From contig NZ_JANCPR020000039.1 of assembly GCF_028657195.3 (NCBI RefSeq), positions 1 through 64,000 of the forward strand: a DNA stretch of 64,000 nucleotides, given 5' to 3'. A program made the translations under genes and the position numbers. Positions 55,946-64,000 of the stretch are shown here, piece after piece. The stretch comes from Streptomyces iconiensis. GTDB taxonomy: Bacteria > Actinomycetota > Actinomycetes > Streptomycetales > Streptomycetaceae. The notes under the pieces were generated by a model, which saw only the letters and a list, made by a program, of their open reading frames with translations, ran no database searches and was not told the DNA's origin. Within the stretch, counting starts at the first letter, position 1; each line of letters begins with the position of its first letter.

Positions 55946-56737
55946 ATGCTCTCGGCCAAGAGCCTTTTCCAGGAGATCCTCGACAACGACGAGTCGTTCC
56001 GGCTCTTCTGCTCCATCGCGGCCAGCGGCGAGTCCCAGGGCGGTTGGGAGAACGCCCGTATCGCCGCGCTGGTGCCTCCCGCACAGGCCCGTCTCGCGCC
56101 CAAGGTGGCGCGGCACGGCGCCGACGAGGACAAACACGGCCGCATCTTCACCGCCCTGCTGCGCAAGCGTGGCCTTGAGCCCGCCGAGATCCCCGACGAC
56201 ACCGACTACACGATGCTCCTGGAGGGCCTCGGGATCGGCCTGGCGCACGAGAAGCTGCGCCGTGACGAGCCGCTCTCCGAAGGGGACTTGCTCATCTACC
56301 TGGTGCACAGCAGAGTCACCGAGCAGCGTGCCTCCGAGGAAATGGTCACGCTCAAGAGGTTCTTCGGTGACCACCCCGACCTCGGCCGCGCGGTCAAGAT
56401 GATCTCCAACGACGAGGACAACCACCTCGCCTACTGCCACGAGGAGCTTCTGCGTCTCTCCGGGGCGGGCCACGGCCGGCCCATCAGGGCGCTGCTGCGC
56501 GAGAGCGCGCTCGCCGAGATCAAGGTCTACCGGAACGTCAGCCTCGCCGTGATGAGCCGCATGGCGGCCATCCTCGGCTGGTCCCGCGCGAAGTACGGGC
56601 TGCTCGCGCTGGGCATACACGGGCGGTACGTCTACGAGCGACTGGGCGGCTGGCGCCGCATGGTGCGCCTCCGGATGCCCGAACGGCGTGACGCGCTGGG
56701 CGGCGGCCCCGCAGGAGCGGCACCGGAGTTCGCCTGA
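55946..56737 (+). CDS. Ferritin-like di-iron-fold protein
   Basis: This 263-residue protein has a four-helix ferritin-like bundle and two EDxH-type metal motifs (HGADEDKHGRIFTALL and MISNDEDNHLAYCHEELLRL) with companion glutamates in WENARIAAL and VHSRVTEQRASEEMV. The ATG at 55946 follows GGAGG; a GTG one codon before is equivalent. The C-terminus (SLAVMSRMAAILGWSRAKYGLLALGIHGRYVYERLGGWRRM) is amphipathic and may touch the membrane. The family is common next to corA in Streptomyces as I recall; oxidase or iron/ROS-handling functions are possible. The following 170 bp include CCTGGT hexamer repeats (about 56858-56882) and no gene. Confidence 0.82.
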   Translation: MLSAKSLFQEILDNDESFRLFCSIAASGESQGGWENARIAALVPPAQARLAPKVARHGADEDKHGRIFTALLRKRGLEPAEIPDDTDYTMLLEGLGIGLAHEKLRRDEPLSEGDLLIYLVHSRVTEQRASEEMVTLKRFFGDHPDLGRAVKMISNDEDNHLAYCHEELLRLSGAGHGRPIRALLRESALAEIKVYRNVSLAVMSRMAAILGWSRAKYGLLALGIHGRYVYERLGGWRRMVRLRMPERRDALGGGPAGAAPEFA

Positions 56738-56907
56738 GCCCGTTCCCCGGCCGGGAGTTGCCATCCAGGTCCATCCAGGCGTCGTGAACCATGAACTGTG
56801 TCCCGGGTGTTGTGAGCCGGGAGCCGTGAACTGTCAGCCAGGAGTGGTGAACCGTGGCCCTGGTCCTGGTCCTGGTCCTGGCCCGGGGCCCGGCGAGTCG
56901 TTCGCCC

Positions 56908-57891
56908 TCACAGCCAGCCGCGGCGCTTGAAGCCACGGAACAGCACGAGGCACACCGTCAGGATCAGCAGCAGTACCGCCGGATAGGCCCATACCCAGTG
57001 CAGTTCGGGCATGTGGTCGAAGTTCATGCCGTACACCCCGGCGATCGCCGTCGGTACGGCGAACATGGCGGCCCAGGCCGAGATCTTGCGCATGTCGTCG
57101 TTCTGCCGCACACCCATCTGCGCCAGATACGCGGACAGGATGTCGCTCAGCAGCCGGTCGATGTTCTCCACCTGCTCGTTGACCCGCGACAGATGGTCGG
57201 CCACGTCACGGAAGAACGGCCGCGAGTCCCTGTGCACGAACGGCAGCCCCGAACCCATCAGCCGGGTCACCGGGTCCGCCAGTGGGACGGTGGCGCGGCG
57301 GAACTCCATGGCTCGCCGTTTGAACTCGTAGATACGGCTCGCCGTGCTTCCGTCGACCCGGCCCTCCTCGGAGAAGACGCCCGCCTCCAGCCCCTCCAGG
57401 TCGGTGTGGAGCGTGGAGGCCACATCCAGGTAGTGGTCCACCACGGCGTCGCACACCGCGTACATCACCGCCGTCGGGCCGTGCCGCAGCACCTCCGGGT
57501 CCTCCTCCAGGCGCCGGCGCACCACACCGAGCGGGTTGGCCTCACCGTGCCGCACCGTCAGCACGAACGAGTCGCCGACGAACACCATCAGCTCGCCCGT
57601 GGACAGCCCGCCGCTCTCCTCCTCGTACCGCACCGGTTTGAGGACGAGGAACAGGGAGTCGGCGTACGCCTCCAGCTTCGGGCGCTGATGTGCCCGCAGC
57701 GCGTCCTCGACCGCCAGCGGGTGCAGCGCGAAGTCCTCGGTGACCTGCGAGAACTCCGCCTCGCTCGGCTCGTACAGCCCGATCCACAAGAACGTGTCCT
57801 CGCTCCCGCGTGCCTCCCGGAGCGCGGTGGAGAAGTCCTCGGGGCGGTCCGTGCGACGCCCCTCGTGGTACAGCGCGCAATCGACGATCAC
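56908..57891 (-). CDS. corA: CorA-family magnesium transporter
   Basis: This 327-residue pentameric magnesium/cobalt channel has a large cytoplasmic N-terminal domain with the willow helices (KRRAMEFRRATVPLADPVTRL; VNEQVENIDRLLSDILSAYLAQMGVRQNDDMRKISAWAAMFAVP), then the selectivity signature YGMNFDHMPEL at the end of TM1 and a second helix (VWAYPAVLLLILTVCLVLF), ending with a basic tail KRRGWL. The GTG at 57891 (VIVDCALYHEG) is chosen because the family normally begins close to this strand; its ribosome site is weak. Divergent from the phosphatase gene with 78 bp between. Magnesium uptake is likely. Confidence 0.92.
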   Translation of the reverse strand: MIVDCALYHEGRRTDRPEDFSTALREARGSEDTFLWIGLYEPSEAEFSQVTEDFALHPLAVEDALRAHQRPKLEAYADSLFLVLKPVRYEEESGGLSTGELMVFVGDSFVLTVRHGEANPLGVVRRRLEEDPEVLRHGPTAVMYAVCDAVVDHYLDVASTLHTDLEGLEAGVFSEEGRVDGSTASRIYEFKRRAMEFRRATVPLADPVTRLMGSGLPFVHRDSRPFFRDVADHLSRVNEQVENIDRLLSDILSAYLAQMGVRQNDDMRKISAWAAMFAVPTAIAGVYGMNFDHMPELHWVWAYPAVLLLILTVCLVLFRGFKRRGWL

Positions 57892-57968
57892 GCCTGGAAT
57901 TCTGCCGGGCTCCGCCCGACCCACAACCGGAGAGCGGCACTCGTGGCCCCTCGCTTAGGGTGGCGGGC

Positions 57969-58703
57969 ATGCCCACGCTCATCCTCGTACGGCACGGCAG
58001 GTCGACCGCGAACACCTCCGGGGTGCTCGCCGGGCGCACGCCGGGCGTCGCCCTCGACGAGCACGGCCAGGAACAGGCCGGATCGCTGCCGGCCCGCCTG
58101 CACGACCTGCCCCTCGCCGCCGCCGTCAGCAGCCCGCTCAAGCGCTGCCAGGAGACCCTCGCACCGCTGACCACGGCCAGGCCCGACCTGCCCGTGCACA
58201 CCGAGGAACGCATCAACGAGTGCGACTACGGGGAGTGGAGCGGGCGCAAGCTCGCCGAACTGACCGACCACCCGCTGATGTCGACCGTCCAGCAGCACCC
58301 CTCGGCCGCCACCTTCCCCGGCGGCGAGTCCATGCGGGCCATGCAGGCACGCGCGGTCGAGGCCGTACGCGACTGGAACGCGCGGATCGAGGCCGAGCAC
58401 GGAGCCGACGCGTTCTACGTGATGTGCTCGCACGGCGACATCATCAAGTCGATCGTCGCGGACGCGCTCGGCATGCACCTCGACCTCTTCCAGCGCATAA
58501 CGGCGGGCCCCTGCTCGGCCACCGTCATCACCTACACCCCGCTGCGCCCCTTCCTGCTCAGGCTCGGAGACACCGGGGAACTCGCCTCGCTCGCACCGCC
58601 CAAGGACAGCCACGAGCCCACGGAGGACGGCGCCGAAGCGGCCGGAGCCACCGGCCACACACCCCGCGACCCCGGCGTCGCGACCGTCGGGGGCAGCGCG
58701 TAA
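57969..58703 (+). CDS. Histidine phosphatase (MSMEG_4193-type phosphoglycerate-mutase-like)
   Basis: This 244-residue branch of the histidine phosphatase superfamily has the phospho-acceptor His in LILVRHGRSTAN, the second conserved Arg in SSPLKRCQETL, Glu in ERINECDYGEWSGRK and the last His in VMCSHGDIIK. The ATG at 57969 gives the family start MPTLILVRHG. The C-terminal 40 residues are acidic and Ala/Thr-rich. It is the first gene of a run with DUF3090, SCO1664-like and mshC genes that is conserved across actinobacteria. The substrate is uncertain; a role in mycothiol or phosphosugar metabolism is only suggested by neighbourhood. Confidence 0.9.
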   Translation: MPTLILVRHGRSTANTSGVLAGRTPGVALDEHGQEQAGSLPARLHDLPLAAAVSSPLKRCQETLAPLTTARPDLPVHTEERINECDYGEWSGRKLAELTDHPLMSTVQQHPSAATFPGGESMRAMQARAVEAVRDWNARIEAEHGADAFYVMCSHGDIIKSIVADALGMHLDLFQRITAGPCSATVITYTPLRPFLLRLGDTGELASLAPPKDSHEPTEDGAEAAGATGHTPRDPGVATVGGSA

Positions 58704-58779
58704 GCGCGATGATCGGCACGCGCAGTAGGGTGCCTGTGTCCGAAGCATTCACGTAATCGTCGACCCAACGGAGCAGGAC

Positions 58780-59370
58780 GTGTCCCGTCAGGTGTTCCTG
58801 TACGACCCACCGGACCGGTTCATCGCCGGCACGGTCGGGTTGCCTGGCCGCCGCACCTTCTTCCTCCAGGCCAGCCAGGGCGGCCGAACCACGAGCGTGG
58901 CACTGGAGAAGGCGCAGGTCGAGGCGCTCGCCGAGCGGATCGACGAGCTGCTCGACGAGGTGGTGCGCCGCTCAGGCGGCAACGCGCCCGTCCCGGCCGT
59001 CGCACCCTCCGAGGTCGATGACACCGGCCCCCTGGAGACTCCCGTCGAGGAGGAGTTCAGGGTCGGCACCATGGCACTCGCCTGGGACGGCGACGGCGAA
59101 CGGATGGTCGTCGAGGCACAGGCCATCGTCGAGCTGGAGCCCGACGCCGACGAGGACCTGGCCGACGCCGAGGAGCGGCTGCTCCAGGACGACGAGAACG
59201 GGCCCCCGATGCTCCGCGTACGGATCAGCGGCAGCATGGCGCGGTCCTTCGCCAAGCGGGCGCTGGACGTCGTCAACGCGGGCCGCCCGCCGTGCCCGCT
59301 GTGCAGCCTGCCGCTCGACCCGGAGGGACACGTATGTCCGCGCCAGAACGGATACCGCCGGGGCGAGTGA
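58780..59370 (+). CDS. DUF3090 protein
   Basis: This 196-residue conserved actinobacterial protein begins RQVFLYDPPDRFIAGTVGLPGRRTFFLQA and ends with a cysteine-rich tail CPLCSLPLDPEGHVCPRQNGY that could bind zinc. Starting GTG at 58780 with AGGA upstream. The region EEFRVGTMALAWDGDGERMVVEAQAI is characteristic. Its 3' end overlaps the next gene start by 37 bp, and the phosphatase gene lies 76 bp upstream, indicating a common operon. Function is unknown; always found with the kinase-like SCO1664 family. Confidence 0.92.
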   Translation: MSRQVFLYDPPDRFIAGTVGLPGRRTFFLQASQGGRTTSVALEKAQVEALAERIDELLDEVVRRSGGNAPVPAVAPSEVDDTGPLETPVEEEFRVGTMALAWDGDGERMVVEAQAIVELEPDADEDLADAEERLLQDDENGPPMLRVRISGSMARSFAKRALDVVNAGRPPCPLCSLPLDPEGHVCPRQNGYRRGE

Positions 59371-60284
59371 ACGCGTCGGACCCTTCGTTCCCGGCCGCCG
59401 AGACCACGCGCGCCCTGCTCACAGGCGGCACGCTCACGGTGCACGGCCGGATCGAGGAAGCCTCCAACGCGGTCCTCTACGGCGTCGTCGCACACCAGGA
59501 CTTCGACGTACCGTGCGTCTACAAGCCCGTCGCCGGTGAGCGCCCCCTGTGGGACTTCCCCGACGGTAACCTCGCCCAGCGCGAGGTGGCCGCCTACGAG
59601 ATCTCGCGCGCGACCGGCTGGGACCTGATCCCCGCCACGGTGCTGCGCGACGGCCCGTACGGCGAGGGCATGTGCCAGGTGTGGGTGGGCGAGCCGCCGG
59701 ACGCGACGGCGGAACCCGAGCCCGGCGGCCCCGTCGCCGGCCTGGGCGCGGAGGGCCCCGCCTCCGGTACCGGCTCCGCGGAGCCGGAGGAGGACGGGGA
59801 GCAGCCGCTCCTCGCGCTCGTCGAGGGCGACGCCCCTGGCGAGGGCTGGAAGGCGATCGGTTACGCCGATGTCGGCGGCGGCAGGAGCGCGCTGCTGGTG
59901 CACGCCGACGATCAGCGCCTGCGCCGTCTCGCCGTGCTCGACGCGGTGATCAACAACGGTGACCGCAAGGGCGGCCATCTGCTGCCACGGCCGGGCGGGC
60001 TGCTCTACGCCATCGACCACGGCGTCACCTTCCACGTCGGCGACAAGCTGCGCACCCTCCTGTGGGGCTGGGCGGGCGAGGAACTGACAGCAGAGGCCAC
60101 CGAGGTGCTGCGCGGGCTGTCGGCAGCGCTCGCCGAGGGCGCTCCGCTCGCCGTACGCCTGTCGGGACTGCTGACGGCGGCCGAGGTCGACGCCGTACGC
60201 AAGCGGACCAGGTCCATGCTCAGCTCGGGCCGCCATCCCCTGCCCAGCGGGGACTGGCCCGCGATCCCCTGGCCGCCCGTCTGA
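59334..60284 (+). CDS. SCO1664-family, PI3/4-kinase-like protein
   Basis: This 316-residue protein has a fold related to phosphatidylinositol 3/4-kinase and HipA-like enzymes. The N-terminus ALLTGGTLTVHGRIEEASNAVLYG, then VYKPVAGERPLWDFPDGNLAQREVAAYEISRATGWDLIP with an ATP-Lys candidate in VYKPVAG and GPYGEGMCQVWV hinge-like region. The catalytic-like segment is DAVINNGDRKGGHLLPRPGGLLYAIDHGVTFH, where Asn-Gly-Asp-Arg and IDHG resemble the kinase catalytic and DFG-type motifs. A 45-residue acidic/Gly insertion separates the lobes. The ATG at 59334 follows GGAGGG and overlaps the DUF3090 gene. Substrate unknown; linked to mshC by operon conservation. Confidence 0.87.
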   Translation: MSAPERIPPGRVNASDPSFPAAETTRALLTGGTLTVHGRIEEASNAVLYGVVAHQDFDVPCVYKPVAGERPLWDFPDGNLAQREVAAYEISRATGWDLIPATVLRDGPYGEGMCQVWVGEPPDATAEPEPGGPVAGLGAEGPASGTGSAEPEEDGEQPLLALVEGDAPGEGWKAIGYADVGGGRSALLVHADDQRLRRLAVLDAVINNGDRKGGHLLPRPGGLLYAIDHGVTFHVGDKLRTLLWGWAGEELTAEATEVLRGLSAALAEGAPLAVRLSGLLTAAEVDAVRKRTRSMLSSGRHPLPSGDWPAIPWPPV

Positions 60285-60507
60285 CGTCTCCCGGCGCCCT
60301 GTCTGCCCGGCGGTCTGTCTCCCGGCGGCCTGTCTGCCGACGCCCCGTCCGCCCTGCGTCGCCCCGCGTCCTCCGGACGGCGCACAGGGCTCTGCCGGCG
60401 CGACGGGGTCTTTCCGCCGGTACGTGGTGGGGCCGCGCAAGAGGGCCCGCCCGGCCAAAGATGGTGGGTGCACCTGTCCCGTCCGTATACGGAACACCAG
60501 TCCGGGT

Positions 60508-60513
60508 TAGGCT
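60508..60513 (+). promoter_or_regulatory. Predicted -10 box, leaderless mshC transcript
   Basis: TAGGCT lies seven bases before the mshC ATG at 60520, and no Shine-Dalgarno sequence is present. That spacing places the transcription start at or next to the start codon. Confidence 0.4.
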
Positions 60514-60519
60514 CATGAC

Positions 60520-61749
60520 ATGCATGCCTGGCCCGCTTCCGAGGTCCCCGTCCTGCCTGGACAGGGCCGCGACCTCGACGTCCACGACACCGCGACCGAT
60601 GGACGGGTCGCCCTCGTCCCTGGTCCCGTCGCCCGTATCTATGTCTGCGGCATCACGCCGTACGACGCCACCCACCTGGGACACGCGGCGACCTACAACG
60701 CGTTCGACCTCGTGCAGCGCGTGTGGCTCGACACCAAGCGGCAGGTTCACTACATACAGAACGTCACCGATATCGACGATCCACTCCTGCAGCGGGCAGT
60801 CGAGACCGGTGACGACTGGGCGACACTCGCCGAGCGTGAAACCGCCCTGTTCCGGGAGGACATGACCGCACTCCGGATGCTGCCGCCCAAGGCGTTCATC
60901 GGCGCCGTGGAGTCCATCCCGCGGATCGTGCCCATGGTCGAGAAGCTGCGCGACATGGGGGCCGCCTATGAACTCGAAGGCGACATCTACTTCTCCGTCG
61001 AGTCCGATGTGCACTTCGGGGAGGTCTCCAGGTACGACGCCGAGACGATGAGGCTGCTGTCCGCCGAGCGCGGCGGCGACCCCGAGCGCCCCGGCAAGAA
61101 GAACCCGCTCGACCCGATGCTGTGGATGGCGGCGCGTGAGGGCGAGCCGCACTGGGACGGGGCCTCGCTCGGTGCGGGACGCCCCGGCTGGCACATCGAG
61201 TGCGTGGCCATCGCGCTCGAACACCTTGGGATGGGCTTCGACGTCCAGGGCGGTGGCTCCGACCTGATCTTCCCGCACCACGAGATGGGTGCCTCGCACG
61301 CGCAGGCGCTGACCGGCGAGTTCCCCTTCGCGTCCACCTATGTGCACGCCGGGATGGTGGGCCTGGACGGCGAGAAGATGTCCAAGTCGAAGGGCAACCT
61401 GGTCTTCGTCTCGGCGCTGCGCCGCGAGGGCGTCGACCCGGTCGCCATCCGGCTCGCGCTGCTGGCCAACCACTACCGCGCCGACTGGGAGTACACCGAG
61501 GCCGTCCTCCAGGAGGCCAAGGCCCGCCTCGCGCGCTGGCGGGCCGCCGTCTCGCGTCCTGACGGTCCCGCGGCCGAGGGGGTGCTGGAGGAGGTACGTG
61601 TGGCTCTCGCCGACGACCTCGACTCTCCTGCCGCGCTCGCAGCCGTCGACCGCTGGTGTCGGGAGCAGGAGACGAACGGCGGAACGGACGAGGGAGCGCC
61701 GGGACTTGTGTCCCGCACGGTGGACGCCTTGCTGGGGGTCGCGCTCTAA
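60520..61749 (+). CDS. mshC: Cysteine:glucosaminyl-inositol ligase, mycothiol biosynthesis
   Basis: This 409-residue cysteinyl-tRNA-synthetase homologue joins cysteine to GlcN-Ins, the third chemical step of mycothiol synthesis. The class I motifs are present in the MshC-specific form: YVCGITPYDATHLGHAATYN (with the zinc Cys and HIGH-like THLGH) and KMSKSKGN. Zinc ligands also include Cys in IECVAIALEHLG and His in FPHHEMGAS. It lacks the tRNA anticodon-binding domain and is shorter than CysS, as expected of MshC. The gene is SCO1663 in S. coelicolor. ATG at 60520 without ribosome site; possibly leaderless. A 19-bp hairpin terminates it. Confidence 0.96.
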   Translation: MHAWPASEVPVLPGQGRDLDVHDTATDGRVALVPGPVARIYVCGITPYDATHLGHAATYNAFDLVQRVWLDTKRQVHYIQNVTDIDDPLLQRAVETGDDWATLAERETALFREDMTALRMLPPKAFIGAVESIPRIVPMVEKLRDMGAAYELEGDIYFSVESDVHFGEVSRYDAETMRLLSAERGGDPERPGKKNPLDPMLWMAAREGEPHWDGASLGAGRPGWHIECVAIALEHLGMGFDVQGGGSDLIFPHHEMGASHAQALTGEFPFASTYVHAGMVGLDGEKMSKSKGNLVFVSALRREGVDPVAIRLALLANHYRADWEYTEAVLQEAKARLARWRAAVSRPDGPAAEGVLEEVRVALADDLDSPAALAAVDRWCREQETNGGTDEGAPGLVSRTVDALLGVAL

Positions 61750-61770
61750 CCCGCACTGTCCGGTGTGGTT

Positions 61771-61818
61771 CGCTCGTCCCGCCGCTGAGAGGCAAGACCC
61801 TCAGCGGCGGGACGAGCG
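61771..61818. terminator. Strong hairpin between mshC and parJ
   Basis: Arms 61771-61789 and 61800-61818 are perfect 19-bp complements around a 10-base loop, 22 bases past the mshC stop; the convergent parJ gene ends at 62016. The rest of the gap has GCTCATGGCTG-like short repeats only. Confidence 0.9.
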
Positions 61819-62015
61819 CTTTCCTGAGCCGGGCGGCCGGTGAGGGCGAGCGAGCCCAGGTGCGGACGAGCGGGCGCCATGGCGGCGGACGGCTCGTCAT
61901 GGCTGTGGAGGACCGCTCACCGGCCGCTCGCCAGCCGCTCATGGCTGCGGATGGCCGTCATGGTGGCGGCAGTTGTCCGTGTTCTCTGGCGAGGTTCTCG
62001 GGCGAGGCGCTGCCG

Positions 62016-63008
62016 CTATGTGCCCTCTCCTGAGCCCGGGTCGTCGGACTCGTCGGAGGAATCAGGCTTCGGGGGCTCGCCCGTGGGCTTCGGCGGGCGT
62101 GGGGGGCCTGTGTCGCGCAGATACGGCGAGGACTGCTGTCCCGGGGCATCCGACGAGCCGTCCCTGCGGCGCAGATACCGTTCGAACTCCTTCGCGATGG
62201 CTTCCCCCGACGCCTCGGGCAGCTCCGCCGTGTCGCGTGCCTCCTCCAGCGACTGCACGTACTCGGCGACCTCGCTGTCCTCGGCGGCGAGCTGGTCGAC
62301 GCCCAACTGCCAGGCACGCGCGTCCTCGGGCAGCTCGCCCATGGGGATGCGCAGGCCGAGCAGGTCCTCCAGGCGGTTCAGCAGCGCGAGCGTCGCCTTC
62401 GGGTTGGGCGGCTGTGAGACGTAGTGCGGCACTGCGGCCCACAGGCTCGCCGCCGGGACGCCCGCGTGGGCGCACGCCTCCTGGAGGATGCCGACGATGC
62501 CCGTAGGGCCCTCGTAGCGCGACTCCTCCAGGTTCATCGTCGTGGCCAGGTCGGCGTCGGAGGTCACGCCCGTCACCGGGACAGGTCGGGTGTGCGGGGT
62601 GTCGCCCAGCAGGGCGCCCATCACGACGACCATCTCCACGCCCAGTTCGTGCGCGAAGCCCAGGATCTCGTTGCAGAACGAACGCCAGCGCATGCTCGGT
62701 TCGATGCCCCGTACGAGAACGAGGTCGCGCTGTCTTCCCTTGCCGTCGGAGTCCCCGACGCGGACGACGGACAGCCGCGTCGTCGGCCAGGTGACCTTGC
62801 GGACACCGCCGTCCAGCCACACATGCGGGCGATTGACCTGGAAGTCGTAGTAGTCCTCCGCGTCCAGCGCGGCGAAGACCTCGCCCTTCCATTCCCGTTC
62901 CATGTGCGCGACCGCGGTGGAGGCGGCGTCACCGGCGTCGTTCCAGCCTTCGAACGCGGCCACCATGACTGGGTCGACCAGCTCGGGAACCCCCTCCAGC
63001 TCGATCAC
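62016..63008 (-). CDS. parJ: PAC2-family protein, ParJ
   Basis: This 330-residue actinobacterial signature protein of the PAC2 (proteasome-assembly-chaperone 2-like) superfamily has IELEGVPELVDPVMVAAFEGWNDAGDAASTA, YYDFQVNRPHVWLDGG, VLVRGIEPSMRWRSFCNEIL and WAAVPHYVSQPPNPKATLALL. In S. coelicolor the orthologous SCO1662, next to mshC, encodes ParJ, which interacts with ParA and limits its polymerisation to coordinate chromosome segregation and septation. Start GTG 63008 has AAGGAGG seven bases upstream. The C-terminal 60 residues are Pro/Ser/Asp-rich and probably disordered. Position beside mshC supports the name. Confidence 0.9.
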   Translation of the reverse strand: MIELEGVPELVDPVMVAAFEGWNDAGDAASTAVAHMEREWKGEVFAALDAEDYYDFQVNRPHVWLDGGVRKVTWPTTRLSVVRVGDSDGKGRQRDLVLVRGIEPSMRWRSFCNEILGFAHELGVEMVVVMGALLGDTPHTRPVPVTGVTSDADLATTMNLEESRYEGPTGIVGILQEACAHAGVPAASLWAAVPHYVSQPPNPKATLALLNRLEDLLGLRIPMGELPEDARAWQLGVDQLAAEDSEVAEYVQSLEEARDTAELPEASGEAIAKEFERYLRRRDGSSDAPGQQSSPYLRDTGPPRPPKPTGEPPKPDSSDESDDPGSGEGT

Positions 63009-63248
63009 CCAGCGCCTCCTTCCGGCCGGTGAGTGAGCCCTTCTGCTCCGTCCCGGCACCTGTTCTGTGCTTGCTGTCGCTTGTTGCCGGTCGTGCTGTC
63101 GGCCGCTGTCGCCCTGCCACCGCGTGTGCTGCCGCCTGCTCTTCCGTGCGGGGCCCAGCCTACGGCGTGACGGTGCCCGCGCCGCAGCCCCCGCACGCCT
63201 CCAGATCGGTGCTGCATACCCCTGGACGCCGCGCTTGTCACAGGGCTA

Positions 63249-63280
63249 TACATCGGACCTATGAACAGAGGTCCGATGTA
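63249..63280. promoter_or_regulatory. Inverted repeat over the start of the fuconate dehydratase gene
   Basis: TACATCGGACCT (63249-63260) and AGGTCCGATGTA (63269-63280) form a perfect 12-bp inverted repeat around eight bases. It covers a possible -10 region and the start codon, ideal for a GntR- or LacI-type repressor of sugar-acid catabolism. Confidence 0.75.
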
Positions 63281-64000
63281 TTGCGTCACCGGGGTCGAGG
63301 TGCACGACATCCGTTTCCCCACCTCGGAGCAGCACGACGGCTCGGACGCGATGAACCCCGATCCCGACTACTCCGCCGCCTATGTCGTCTTGCGCACCGA
63401 CGCCCCCGACGGGCACGAGGGGCACGGCTTCTGCTTCACCATCGGCAGGGGCAACGACGTCGTCGTCGCCGCCATCGAGGCCCTGCGACCCTACGTCGAG
63501 GGCCGCCCTCTGGACGCCGTGACCGGCGATCTCGGCGGACTGCACCGGGAGTTGACGCACGACTCACAGCTGCGCTGGCTCGGGCCCGAGAAGGGCGTGA
63601 TGCACATGGCGGCCGGCGCCGTCGTCAACGCGGCATGGGATCTGGCGGCCAAACGCGCGGGACAGCCCCTGTGGGAGTACCTCGCCTCGCTCAGCCCCGA
63701 GGAACTCGTCGCGCTCGTCGACTTCCGACATCTGACCGACGCGCTCACCCCCGAGGAGGCGCTCGCTCTCCTGCGTGCCGCCGAGCCGGGGCGTGCCGAG
63801 CGGGCCGCGCGGCTGCGCGAGCACGGCTATCCCGCGTACACCACCTCGCCCGGCTGGATCGGGTACTCCGACGAGAAGCTGGTCAAGCTCGCGCACCAGG
63901 CCGTCGCCGACGGCTTCACCCAGATCAAGCTGAAGGTGGGCGGAGACCTCGACCAGGACCTCCACCGGATGCGCCTCGCACGCGAGGCGGTCGGGCCGGA
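63276..64000 (+). CDS. L-fuconate dehydratase (enolase superfamily), 3' truncated by window
   Basis: The first about 241 residues of an enolase-superfamily dehydratase that converts L-fuconate to 2-keto-3-deoxy-L-fuconate. Seen are VEVHDIRFPTSEQHDGSDAMNPDPDYSAAYVVLRTD, GHGFCFTIGRGNDVVVAAIEAL, LRWLGPEKGVMHMAAGAVVNAAWDLAAKRAGQPLWEYL, and KLKVGGDLDQDLHRMRLAREAVGP, whose Lys motif (KxK) supplies catalytic bases. ATG 63276 with AGAGG four bases before was preferred because the family starts 10-15 residues before RFPTS; ATG 63261 in the same frame is the alternative. The start lies inside a 12-bp inverted repeat, suggesting direct repression. The C-terminal metal-ligand half lies beyond the window. 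Confidence 0.9.
   Translation, partial: MYCVTGVEVHDIRFPTSEQHDGSDAMNPDPDYSAAYVVLRTDAPDGHEGHGFCFTIGRGNDVVVAAIEALRPYVEGRPLDAVTGDLGGLHRELTHDSQLRWLGPEKGVMHMAAGAVVNAAWDLAAKRAGQPLWEYLASLSPEELVALVDFRHLTDALTPEEALALLRAAEPGRAERAARLREHGYPAYTTSPGWIGYSDEKLVKLAHQAVADGFTQIKLKVGGDLDQDLHRMRLAREAVGP

Noticed and set aside
58788..60497. 569-codon minus-strand frame opposite DUF3090 and the SCO1664-like gene
   Set aside because: Shadow of two recognised overlapping plus-strand genes; Arg/Gly/Ala-rich with no ribosome site.

Overview
The window is a 64 kb piece of chromosome from a Streptomyces or very close relative. The evidence is: high GC with strong third-position GC bias; two chaplins (aerial-hypha surface proteins); the mycothiol ligase MshC; a ParJ-type PAC2 protein; several Streptomyces-typical small families (SAV_915-like, DUF5703, DUF3090, SCO1664-like); and very rare TTA codons. 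As far as I remember the S. coelicolor map, 48.4-63 kb follows the order SCO1675 (chpH) down to SCO1662 (parJ). This right half looks like conserved core. The left half (0-46 kb) is a patchwork of accessory enzymes and regulators.

Layout. 0-8 kb: secreted or carbohydrate-acting hydrolases (GH63-like glucosidase, M9 collagenase, GH18 chitinase under paired DasR-like sites) with an XRE-cupin and a GntR/FCD regulator. 8-15 kb: a LysR gene coupled to a beta-lactamase-fold serine hydrolase, a MarR/DHA2 efflux pair with two tandem operators, and a GH35 beta-galactosidase. 15-17.4 kb: an FHA protein translationally coupled to a Ser/Thr kinase fused across the membrane to a lytic-transglycosylase-like domain, the most unusual protein here. 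17.6-23 kb: PI-PLC-like protein, CBS protein, isochorismatase-fold protein without its catalytic Cys, PPOX-like protein, and a WYL regulator divergent from a VOC protein around a perfect inverted repeat.

23-31 kb: a likely carboxylate-catabolic regulon. It holds an MHS-family symporter, a LacI regulator, and an operon of a signal-less solute-binding-like protein, acyl-CoA ligase, CaiB-type CoA transferase and crotonase. Two nearly identical 18-bp LacI-type operators lie before the transporter and before the operon. 33-34.6 kb: initiator tRNA, then a MarR gene divergent from a monocupin quercetinase (queD) over a perfect palindrome. 34.7-41.3 kb: ClpC-like AAA+ unfoldase and an incomplete second respiratory module (QcrB, CtaD, CtaF). 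42-46 kb: NTF2-like protein with an internal heptapeptide repeat, a decayed ABC ATPase coupled to an S26 signal peptidase, a bicupin-dehydrogenase operon, and tRNA-Leu(GAG).

46.8-64 kb: M20 peptidase, chpH (with a sigma-BldN-like promoter), a sortase-anchored long chaplin with a collagen-like stalk, DUF5703, an acidic-tailed protein, an aldo/keto reductase coupled to a RecD-like protein with a ruined Walker A motif, F420 oxidoreductase, ferritin-like protein, CorA, phosphatase-DUF3090-SCO1664-like-mshC cluster, parJ, and the start of an L-fuconate dehydratase gene cut by the window end. Most convergent gene pairs are separated by perfect long-stem hairpins, listed as terminators.
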